DNA of 10,322 nucleotides. Origin: Parcubacteria group bacterium CG11_big_fil_rev_8_21_14_0_20_39_22 (lineage in GTDB: Bacteria > Patescibacteriota > Minisyncoccia > Phycocordibacterales > GCA-002787175). Position 1 is the first letter of the stretch. Every line of letters starts with the position of its first letter. The stretch covers positions 1 to 10,322 of the forward strand of contig PCWC01000063.1 of NCBI GenBank assembly GCA_002787175.1, given 5' to 3'. The notes under the pieces are model-generated. The model had not been told where the DNA came from and ran no database searches. It saw only the letters and a list, made by a program, of their open reading frames with translations. The translations under genes and the position numbers were made by a program. This document shows positions 5,517 through 10,322 of this stretch, piece after piece.

Positions 5517-5759
5517 TTAGAGCCTATCCACGATCTAAGCCTCTCCGAAATGTTCAAAATCCGCCCGCGAAAATTGCAGTTTTTGAGGAAACATACTGAA
5601 GTACGTTGACGAAAAAAGTGCAATTTGCAGCAGAATTTTGGGCATTTCGGCAGGCAAGTCCCCGCTATCAAAGATAGCCCACACCTATTTCTGAATAGGT
5701 GTGGGGACAAGTAGTTATTTTGTCTCATATTTTACGTTTAGATAGCGGATAGGCTCTTA
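5517..5759. mobile_element. MITE-like element, 237 bp, with TTA duplication
   Basis: Terminal inverted repeats of 19 bp, 5520-5538 (GAGCCTATCC...) and 5738-5756, agree at 17 of 19 positions. They are flanked by TTA on both sides (5517-5519 and 5757-5759), a likely target duplication. There is no transposase; frames inside are short or shadows. The interior is highly structured: a long imperfect hairpin 5545-5650 (CCGAAATG...CATTTCGG, inner ATTGCA...TGCAAT) and a three-way junction 5658-5708 closed by GTCC/GGAC, with GCTATC-AAA-GATAGC and an 11-bp stem CCACACCTATT/AATAGGTGTGG. TNA duplications are typical of some IS5-family groups, so mobilisation by such a transposase is possible but unproven. 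Bases 5512-5516 separate it from the helicase stop, so it could also end that transcript. Confidence 0.8.
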
Positions 5760-5774
5760 CTGATATTTTTACAT

Positions 5775-5814
5775 AAAATCCCGACCGGCTGTTTCGCCAG
5801 TCGGGATTTTTTAT
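5775..5814 (+). terminator. Rho-independent terminator
   Basis: An 11-bp perfect stem, AAAATCCCGAC (5775-5785) with GTCGGGATTTT (5800-5810), continues after one mismatch with three more G-C pairs and a TGTTTC loop, and runs into six T (5807-5812). It ends transcription from the helicase and MITE side just before the next promoter. Confidence 0.85.
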
Positions 5815-5829
5815 TTCGTATTTTTGTAT

Positions 5830-5835
5830 TATAAT
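5830..5835 (+). promoter_or_regulatory. Consensus -10 six bases before the small membrane gene
   Basis: A perfect TATAAT ends six bases before the ATG at 5842, giving a leaderless transcript. The -35 region falls in the T tract of the preceding terminator and has no clear box. Confidence 0.6.
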
Positions 5836-5841
5836 CGGTTT

Positions 5842-6042
5842 ATGAATGAACAAGAAGTGCTTCAAAAAATAGAGCTATTGGAGAAAAAAATTGATGCTGT
5901 TTATGAGTCCGCTGAGAAGACAAGGAAATATTTTCTGGCAGTTATCATAATTTCCATCGTGGCTTTTGTACTACCACTTATCGGGCTTATATTTGCTATA
6001 CCTTCGTTTCTCTCAAGTTATAATTCTTTAACAGGGCTTTGA
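5842..6042 (+). CDS. Small single-pass membrane protein with coiled-coil head
   Basis: 66 aa and no recognised family. Residues 1-32 are charged with heptad-like spacing (VLQKIELLEKKIDAVYESAEKTRKYF), suggesting a short coiled coil; residues about 34-58 (LAVIIISIVAFVLPLIGLIFAIPSF) form one long hydrophobic helix. ATG 5842 is chosen over the TTG at 5824 because the TTG lies upstream of the TATAAT box. The stop is TGA. It stands alone between a terminator and the HAD gene. A membrane-anchored oligomeric small protein is all that can be said. Confidence 0.7.
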   Translation: MNEQEVLQKIELLEKKIDAVYESAEKTRKYFLAVIIISIVAFVLPLIGLIFAIPSFLSSYNSLTGL

Positions 6043-6162
6043 TTTAACGCCATCGGTGTCCGTTTGGGTTTCTTGTATATAGTGTCTTGTTAAATTAATT
6101 TAAGCGGAAGAAAATTTCTAAGAGATGTTGAACCTGCTCTTATAAGGTGGTAACGTTATTTA

Positions 6163-6936
6163 ATGAAAAATAAAGAACTTTTCATATTCGACCTTGACGA
6201 TACTTTAACGGAGAGTAAGGTCGTTATAGATGATGAAATGGTGGATATATTGGCGGGACTGTTGTCTCACAAGCAAGTTGCGATAATATCCGGAGCTTGG
6301 CTTCCTCAGCTTAAACTTCAGGTTCTTGAAAAGTTGCCTCAAAGACTCGATGATATAAGAAAGTCCAGATTGCACATCTTCCCTACAAGCGGAGCAGCTT
6401 TTTACCGTTTTGAAAATGGGGATTGGTGTCCGGTTTATGAGCTACGATTTACTGATGAAGAGAAAAGCGAGATAGTAGAAAAATTTTCTGACGCCATTTC
6501 AAAGTCGGAGATAGAAATGCCTGGACAAATATACGGTGAAAGATTGCAGGACCGAGATACTCAGCTCACGTTTTCGGCTCTCGGATCGGAAGCCCCGCTT
6601 GAGCTTAAAAAAACTTGGGACCCGGACAGGCAAAAAAGGACAAAAGTACATTCGATTGTAAAAGAATTGTTACCTCAATTTGATATTGCGATAGCTGGCA
6701 AAACATCTATAGATGTTTTGCGTAAAGGTGTCGATAAAGCTTTTGGTGTAGAGATGATGGAGAAACATATCGGGATTCTGAAAAGTGAAATGATATTTTT
6801 CGGAGATGCGCTTTTTGAGACGGGGAATGATTTTCCTGTAGTAAAAACAGGGATAGAGTGTGTGGAAGTAAAAGATCATGAACACACAAAACGTATCTTG
6901 AAAGATTTTTTACAAAATATCGATGGAGATATTTAA
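6163..6936 (+). CDS. HAD-superfamily (IIB) phosphatase, phosphomannomutase-like
   Basis: 257 aa. HAD motifs are complete: motif I FDLDDT (nucleophile Asp10, acid/base Asp12), motif II IISG (Ser43), motif III lysine in GKTSIDVLRKGVDK (180-192) and motif IV FFGDALFETGND (212-223). The cap region, with GQIYGERLQDRDTQLTFSALG, resembles that of eukaryotic-type phosphomannomutases (PMM1/2), so the substrate is probably a hexose phosphate; sugar-phosphate phosphatase or mutase activity cannot be separated by sequence. ATG 6163 follows a 120-bp gap with a TATAGT (6078-6083) as the best -10 candidate; an AAGGTGG at 6144-6150 is a possible ribosome site but is 12 bases away. folD begins 10 bases after its stop, so the two are probably co-transcribed. 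Confidence 0.87.
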   Translation: MKNKELFIFDLDDTLTESKVVIDDEMVDILAGLLSHKQVAIISGAWLPQLKLQVLEKLPQRLDDIRKSRLHIFPTSGAAFYRFENGDWCPVYELRFTDEEKSEIVEKFSDAISKSEIEMPGQIYGERLQDRDTQLTFSALGSEAPLELKKTWDPDRQKRTKVHSIVKELLPQFDIAIAGKTSIDVLRKGVDKAFGVEMMEKHIGILKSEMIFFGDALFETGNDFPVVKTGIECVEVKDHEHTKRILKDFLQNIDGDI

Positions 6937-6946
6937 CTTAGATTAT

Positions 6947-7804
6947 ATGAAATTACTTGATGGTAAAATTGTAAGGGAGAAAAAGAAAGAGCTTTTGCGA
7001 AAGAATATTTTATTGTTATCCGAGCCTCCGGTCTTGGTTATAATTCAGGTGGGAAATGACTCTGCTTCAAACTCATATATAGAACAAAAGAAAAAATTTG
7101 GGTCTGCTATCGGTGCCTCGGTAATACATAAGGTTTATCCGGAAGAAGTAAAAGAATCGGATTTAGTAAAAGAAATTGAGAATTTAAATGAAGATAATGA
7201 AGTTCACGGTATTATAGTGCAGTTGCCGATGCCGGATCATATAAATAGCGATGTCGTGGCGGACTCGATTTGTTGGCAAAAGGATGTCGATGGTTTAAGT
7301 GGGGAGAGTGAAAGACGTCGTTTGGCAGGAAATAAATCACATATACCGGCAACGGCGAGAGGAATTTCGGAGTTGTTGAAAGAATACGGCGTGGAGGTTA
7401 GGGATAAGAAGGTCGCAGTTTTGGGTAGGTCTCGGCTTGTCGGAGCTCCTACAGCTTGGCTTTTGGATAAAGAAGGAGCGGAAGTTTCTATTTGTCATAG
7501 TAAAACCGAAAATGTGAAAGAGATAACAAGAGAGAGTGATGTCGTGATTGTGGCAATAGGTAAACCAAGATTGATAGATGACTCATATATTGCTGAGGGA
7601 CAGGTGGTGGTTGATGTTGGAATTACCGCTGTAACTGAGGAGGGAGAGAAAAAGTTGGATGATGAAATATTGGAGTACAAATTGGTTGGGGATGTTGACT
7701 TCGAAGATGTAAAAGATAAAGTTTCAGCGATTTCCCCTGTTCCTGGAGGGGTCGGTCCGATGACCGTGGTTGCTTTGTTTGAAAATCTTTTAGATACCCA
7801 TTGA
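6947..7804 (+). CDS. folD: FolD, methylene-THF dehydrogenase / methenyl-THF cyclohydrolase
   Basis: 285 aa from ATG 6947. It interconverts 5,10-methylene-, 5,10-methenyl- and 10-formyl-tetrahydrofolate with NADP(H) in the cytosol, feeding purine and formyl-Met-tRNA synthesis. Seen: MKLLDGK start, catalytic Tyr44-xxx-Lys48 (SYIEQK), VHGIIVQLPMP, KDVDGLSGES, the nucleotide-binding VAVLGRSRLVGAPTAWLL, VVIVAIGKP and the C-terminal signature PVPGGVGPMTVVALFEN. One oddity: the usual P-x-T-P-x-G loop reads PATARG, with Ala for the second Pro. The upstream ATG 6923 would overlap the HAD gene and add eight residues not found in the family; 6947 matches typical N-termini. The stop is TGA, followed seven bases later by a MITE-end remnant. 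Confidence 0.97.
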   Translation: MKLLDGKIVREKKKELLRKNILLLSEPPVLVIIQVGNDSASNSYIEQKKKFGSAIGASVIHKVYPEEVKESDLVKEIENLNEDNEVHGIIVQLPMPDHINSDVVADSICWQKDVDGLSGESERRRLAGNKSHIPATARGISELLKEYGVEVRDKKVAVLGRSRLVGAPTAWLLDKEGAEVSICHSKTENVKEITRESDVVIVAIGKPRLIDDSYIAEGQVVVDVGITAVTEEGEKKLDDEILEYKLVGDVDFEDVKDKVSAISPVPGGVGPMTVVALFENLLDTH

Positions 7805-7810
7805 TGTTAT

Positions 7811-7874
7811 TTAGAGCGAAACGATATATGGAGTGTATTTTTCCTATCGCGGTGAGATTGGAGATTGGCTCTTA
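7811..7874. mobile_element. Remnant related to the MITE ends
   Basis: The left edge reads TTAGAGC and, shortly after, ACGATATA (7821-7828), like TTAGAGC and ACGATCTA of the element at 5517. The right edge (7856-7874) matches 15 of 19 bases of that element's right end including the final GGCTCTTA. TTA flanks both sides. The interior is only about 30 bases, so this looks like a deleted or decayed copy. It starts right after the folD stop, as the full copy starts right after the helicase stop. Confidence 0.5.
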
Positions 7875-7882
7875 ATACAATT

Positions 7883-7912
7883 TTCACACTACTTCTAAAA
7901 TTAATGTATAAT
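7883..7912 (+). promoter_or_regulatory. Promoter of the PilB/GspE-type ATPase gene
   Basis: -35 TTCACA (7883-7888, 5 of 6), an 18-bp spacer and a perfect TATAAT (7907-7912). Only seven bases separate it from ATG 7920, so the mRNA should be leaderless. No Shine-Dalgarno site is present. Confidence 0.7.
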
Positions 7913-7919
7913 ATTAATT

Positions 7920-9191
7920 ATGACAAAAGTCGAACAAAACGAAAAAAATATGAATCCAGAAGATTTTGTAGAAAAAATATTCGCTTCAGCCATTCAGGAA
8001 GGAGCTTCTGATATACACTTCGAACCCTTATCGGAAAAAATGAGGATAAGATTTCGAATAAACGGTATTTTGGAAAACAAGAAGATGCTTGATAAAAGTC
8101 TTATTGAACCTATTATCAACAAGATAAAAGTCCTGAGTGGAATGGATATAACAAACAGAGAAGCCGCTCAAGACGGTCATTTTGAACTTTACGAGATCGA
8201 TAATAGTGAAAATAAAGGCAAAGAAAGTTCTGAGGGAAGCGAGCAGGTAAAAGCTCACAAGAAAAAAAGTAATGATGAAAAAAAGGATTTTTGGGAAAAG
8301 CGTGTCCTCGATGTTAGAGTATCGGTCTACCCTACCCTTAAAGGTGAGGTTATTGTAGCTCGTATATTAAATCGCCTCGATGCGCTTATGAACCTGACAG
8401 AACTTGGTATGGATAAAAGTGACCTCAGTTCCATAAGTAAATTTATATCTAAGGATTACGGTATGCTTTTAATTACTGGTCCAGCTGGTTCCGGTAAAAC
8501 CACAACGTTGTATTCCTTCTTACAAGAACTTAAGGATGAGAGCAAAAATATAATGACCATAGAAGATCCTGTGGAATTTCACTTGGAGTGGCTAAGGCAA
8601 AGTGAATTAAAACCTGCGCGGGGGTTTACTTTCACAAATGCAATCAGATCTATTTTAAGACAAGACCCTGATGTGATAATGGTAGGTGAAATAAGAGACG
8701 AAGAAGCGGCAAGCCATGCCATAAGTGCTTCTCTCGTCGGAAGAATTGTGGGCTCGACTGTCCATTCAAACAGTACTATGGGTACGATTGCCAGGTTGAT
8801 TGATATGAATATAGATAGAAGTATGATCGCCTATGCCATAAACGGCATAATATCACAACGACTTGCCCGAACAAATTGTCCGAATTGTAAAGAATTGCAT
8901 CAACCTGACCCCGATATTTTAGAGTACTTCGGTCTTAGGAAAGATCAATATGAATTTTATAAGGGAAAAGGATGCCAAAACTGTAAGGAAACAGGATTCG
9001 TGGGGAGAGTTGGTCTTTTTGAAGTTGTCGCTTTTGACTCAAAAATTAGGTCTCTCATTGTTTCTGGAGCACCTATGGAAGAATTGGAGAACTATGTATT
9101 CGGCAATGGAAATAAAGATTTAAAACAAGATGCCATTAACAAGGCGGTCGCAGGGCTTATTTCTATTGAAGAAGCCGCGAGAATGGTATAA
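7920..9191 (+). CDS. Type IV pilus / type II secretion ATPase (PilB/GspE family)
   Basis: 423 aa hexameric ATPase that would power pilus extension or pseudopilus assembly at the inner face of the membrane. Domains: N2 domain from residue 10 (EGASDIHFEP, RIRFRINGIL); Walker A GPAGSGKTT (187-195); Asp box MTIEDPVEF; Walker B region DPDVIMVGEIRDEE (249-262); His box STVHSNST (279-286); a zinc-binding pair CPNC (320-323) and CQNC (352-355). It lacks the roughly 150-residue N1 domain of PilB or GspE, so its docking to a PilM- or GspL-like platform must differ. A charged, Lys/Glu/Ser-rich insert lies at about residues 96-123 inside the N2 domain. The two CxxC pairs favour assembly ATPases over the retraction ATPase PilT. 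No other pilus genes are in the window. Confidence 0.93.
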   Translation: MTKVEQNEKNMNPEDFVEKIFASAIQEGASDIHFEPLSEKMRIRFRINGILENKKMLDKSLIEPIINKIKVLSGMDITNREAAQDGHFELYEIDNSENKGKESSEGSEQVKAHKKKSNDEKKDFWEKRVLDVRVSVYPTLKGEVIVARILNRLDALMNLTELGMDKSDLSSISKFISKDYGMLLITGPAGSGKTTTLYSFLQELKDESKNIMTIEDPVEFHLEWLRQSELKPARGFTFTNAIRSILRQDPDVIMVGEIRDEEAASHAISASLVGRIVGSTVHSNSTMGTIARLIDMNIDRSMIAYAINGIISQRLARTNCPNCKELHQPDPDILEYFGLRKDQYEFYKGKGCQNCKETGFVGRVGLFEVVAFDSKIRSLIVSGAPMEELENYVFGNGNKDLKQDAINKAVAGLISIEEAARMV

Positions 9192-9195
9192 AATA

Positions 9196-9209
9196 AAATT
9201 TGCAAATTT
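9196..9209. repeat. Perfect 14-bp AT-rich palindrome
   Basis: AAATTTGCAAATTT is its own reverse complement and lies between the ATPase stop and the SIMPL gene, upstream of the -10 candidates. It could be an operator for a dimeric regulator; AT-richness makes chance occurrence possible. Confidence 0.35.
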
Positions 9210-9232
9210 CGAGGCGAATATGTCTAATTTAG

Positions 9233-9247
9233 TATAATTAGTATAAA
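9233..9247 (+). promoter_or_regulatory. -10 candidates for the SIMPL-domain gene
   Basis: A perfect TATAAT (9233-9238) ends 20 bases before the ATG at 9259, and TATAAA (9242-9247) ends 11 bases before it. No clear -35 is visible. If the first is used the leader is about 13 nt, without a Shine-Dalgarno site. Confidence 0.45.
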
Positions 9248-9258
9248 ATTAAAAAAAT

Positions 9259-10032
9259 ATGTTTGAACAAAAAAATGTAAGGAATAGCGTGGTTGTAGTC
9301 TTGGTAATATTGGCTTTGTTTTTGGCGGCTCAGACCCTTTTGTCTTTGCGTCAGTTCTCCTATGTCGATAATGCTTATCAAAAGAATACAATATCGGTAA
9401 GCGGAGAGGGAGAAGTTTTTGCCGTTCCTGATGTAGGGACATTTACATTTTCGGTAACGGTGGAAGCAGATACTGCAAATGAAGCTCAAGCCACTGCGGC
9501 GGAGCGGACAGACTCAATTATGTCGTTTTTGACAGACCAAGGGATTGAAGAGAAAGATATAAAGACGGTTGGTTATAATGTTTATCCAAGATACGAATAC
9601 TATGAAAGGGCTCTTTCGTACCCGACACCGGAAGGACAGAGACAGTTGGTGGGATTTGAAGCGAGCCAGTCTATTCAGGTAAAGGTTCGCGAGCTTGAAA
9701 ATGTAGGCACACTTTTATCCGGAATTGGAGAGAGAGGAGCGACCAATATAAGCGGGCTGTCTTTTACTGTTGACGACGAGACGGATATAATTGCCGAAGC
9801 TCGAGCCAAAGCAATAGCAGACGCAAAAGAAAAGGCCAAAGCTCTTGCCCAAGACCTCGGTGTACGTCTCGGTGAAATTGTAAGTTTCTCTGAGGGAGGA
9901 AATTATCCTGTAATGTATGCACAACAAGAAGCGTATGGTATGGGGGGAGATGCTGCTGTTAAGAATTTTGCGGTGCCAGCAGGGGAAAATAAGTTTGTTT
10001 CAAACGTGAATATAGTTTATGAGATAAGGTAG
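9259..10032 (+). CDS. Membrane-anchored SIMPL-domain (DUF541) protein
   Basis: 257 aa. Residues about 11-29 (VVVVLVILALFLAAQTLLS) form one hydrophobic signal-anchor helix, so the rest should lie outside the cytoplasmic membrane. The SIMPL/DUF541 domain fills residues 43-257: ISVSGEGEVFAVPDVGTFTFSV, DQGIEEKDIKTVGYNVYPRYEY, GFEASQSIQVKV, and the helix ARAKAIADAKEKAKALAQDLGVRLGEIVSFSE that ends nearly all members. The family is periplasmic or extracellular and oligomeric; E. coli YggE is linked to oxidative-stress tolerance and BP26 of Brucella forms large channels, but the molecular function is unsettled. It is 67 bp downstream of the ATPase gene with its own -10 candidates, and a strong terminator follows. 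Confidence 0.92.
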   Translation: MFEQKNVRNSVVVVLVILALFLAAQTLLSLRQFSYVDNAYQKNTISVSGEGEVFAVPDVGTFTFSVTVEADTANEAQATAAERTDSIMSFLTDQGIEEKDIKTVGYNVYPRYEYYERALSYPTPEGQRQLVGFEASQSIQVKVRELENVGTLLSGIGERGATNISGLSFTVDDETDIIAEARAKAIADAKEKAKALAQDLGVRLGEIVSFSEGGNYPVMYAQQEAYGMGGDAAVKNFAVPAGENKFVSNVNIVYEIR

Positions 10033-10038
10033 AAGGGG

Positions 10039-10265
10039 AAAGTTGGGAAGTTTATAAGTTGGTAGGTTGGTAAGGGAGAGCGGGTTTTGCCGAAGGCAAA
10101 ACCCGCTCTCTTTTTAAATTTAAAACTTAAACATGAAGCACTGATCATGTAACCTGTAATACGAGAGAAAATTTTCCTTATTCGTATTTCTCTATCCCAA
10201 TTAGTATTTCGTAATCTTCTCTTCTCTTAAACTTATTAACTTTCCAACTTAAAACTTACCAACTC
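10039..10265. repeat. Inverted clusters of AAGTTGG-type words flanking the terminator
   Basis: The plus strand at 10039-10073 carries degenerate repeats of the words AGTTGG, AAGTTT and GGTAAG. The same words occur on the minus strand at 10229-10265 (CCAACTT, AAAACTTACCAACT). The two clusters are inverted to each other around the terminator and about 100 bases of AT-rich sequence. Confidence 0.45.
10076..10115 (+). terminator. Strong rho-independent terminator
   Basis: A perfect 16-bp stem (10076-10091 with 10095-10110, GAGAGCGGGTTTTGCC and its complement) with a GAA loop is followed by five T. It ends the SIMPL transcript 44 bp after the stop codon. Confidence 0.93.
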
Positions 10266-10322
10266 TATCTGCTGACTAAGTTCACATACATATTGCACTC
10301 ATTAACCAAATGGGCACAAGAT
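10116..10322. other. AT-rich tail without a visible gene
   Basis: No ORF or RNA gene could be supported here. It holds the minus-oriented AAGTTGG-type words (10229-10265) and a possible hairpin AATACGA/TCGTATT near 10160-10190. Its right end may be the upstream region of a gene beyond the window. Confidence 0.5.

Noticed and set aside
5429..5728. Minus-strand ORF of 99 codons over the MITE
   Set aside because: It runs through the end of the helicase gene and through the hairpin arms of the element, has a Cys/Arg-rich composition typical of a shadow frame, and lacks a start signal.
5807..5840. TTG at 5824 as start of the small membrane gene
   Set aside because: It lies upstream of the TATAAT box that most likely drives the gene; ATG 5842 fits both the promoter and the protein.
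6090..6103. 14-bp palindrome TTAAATTAATTTAA before the HAD gene
   Set aside because: It is made only of A and T in an AT-rich gap, so its chance probability is high; no regulatory meaning can be supported.
6121..6162. T-box-like sequence AGGTGGTAACG before the HAD gene
   Set aside because: It only loosely resembles the T-box AGGGTGGNACCGCG. There is no specifier stem or terminator in the 120-bp gap, and the downstream gene is neither a tRNA synthetase nor an amino-acid gene.
1..10322. CRISPR array, tRNA or rRNA genes
   Set aside because: No regularly spaced identical repeats with unique spacers, no cloverleaf with a TTC-loop and no rRNA signature sequences were seen; the 57-bp array is contiguous and diverged.

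Overview
The window looks like a piece of a small-genome ultrasmall bacterium of the Candidate Phyla Radiation (Patescibacteria, Parcubacteria/Nomurabacteria-like). This is an inference from gene style, not a taxonomic assignment. The genes are short, single-domain and AT-rich. Shine-Dalgarno sites are almost absent. There is a DEAD-box helicase with a Gly/Arg-rich head, a short PilB/GspE-type ATPase and a SIMPL-domain protein. TGA acts as a stop (folD and the small membrane gene end in TGA), which argues against the Gracilibacteria/SR1 code in which UGA is glycine.

Region 1 (1 to about 1260) is accessory and visibly GC-richer than the rest (31 of 60 bases G+C at 241-300, against 19 of 60 at 6661-6720). 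It starts inside a reverse transcriptase whose LGNLTSQ motif is of the diversity-generating-retroelement (DGR) type. After its stop come a perfect 20-bp palindrome, a diverged 57-bp-period repeat array built from GGT-headed decamers, and two adjacent hairpins. No template/variable repeat pair could be shown inside the window.

Region 2 (1262-4028) is a tight same-strand cluster: a SAM-dependent methyltransferase, a SemiSWEET transporter, a NUDT15-like Nudix hydrolase, one apparently frameshifted gene split into two ORFs, and a second Nudix hydrolase. Several starts lie only 6-8 nt after a -10-like hexamer, which suggests leaderless mRNAs. Region 3 (4029-5511) is a DEAD-box RNA helicase behind a near-consensus promoter and a roughly 130-nt leader that can fold over the start region.

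Region 4 (5517-5814) holds a 237-bp MITE-like element with terminal inverted repeats, a TTA duplication and elaborate internal hairpins, followed by a rho-independent terminator. Region 5 (5842-7804) encodes a small membrane protein, a phosphomannomutase-like HAD phosphatase and FolD. A 64-bp remnant related to the MITE ends sits just after folD. Region 6 (7920-10032) encodes a type IV pilus/type II secretion ATPase and an anchored SIMPL-domain protein, closed by a strong terminator. The last 200 bases hold AT-rich AAGTTGG-type repeats and no gene.

Most genes look like housekeeping or salvage functions acting independently: nucleotide clean-up (two Nudix), one-carbon metabolism (FolD), RNA remodelling and pilus assembly. 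The strongest candidates for new biology are the RT with its downstream repeat array, the MITE pair placed just after stop codons, the split gene at a GAAAAAT run, the helicase leader and the recurrent leaderless promoter layout.
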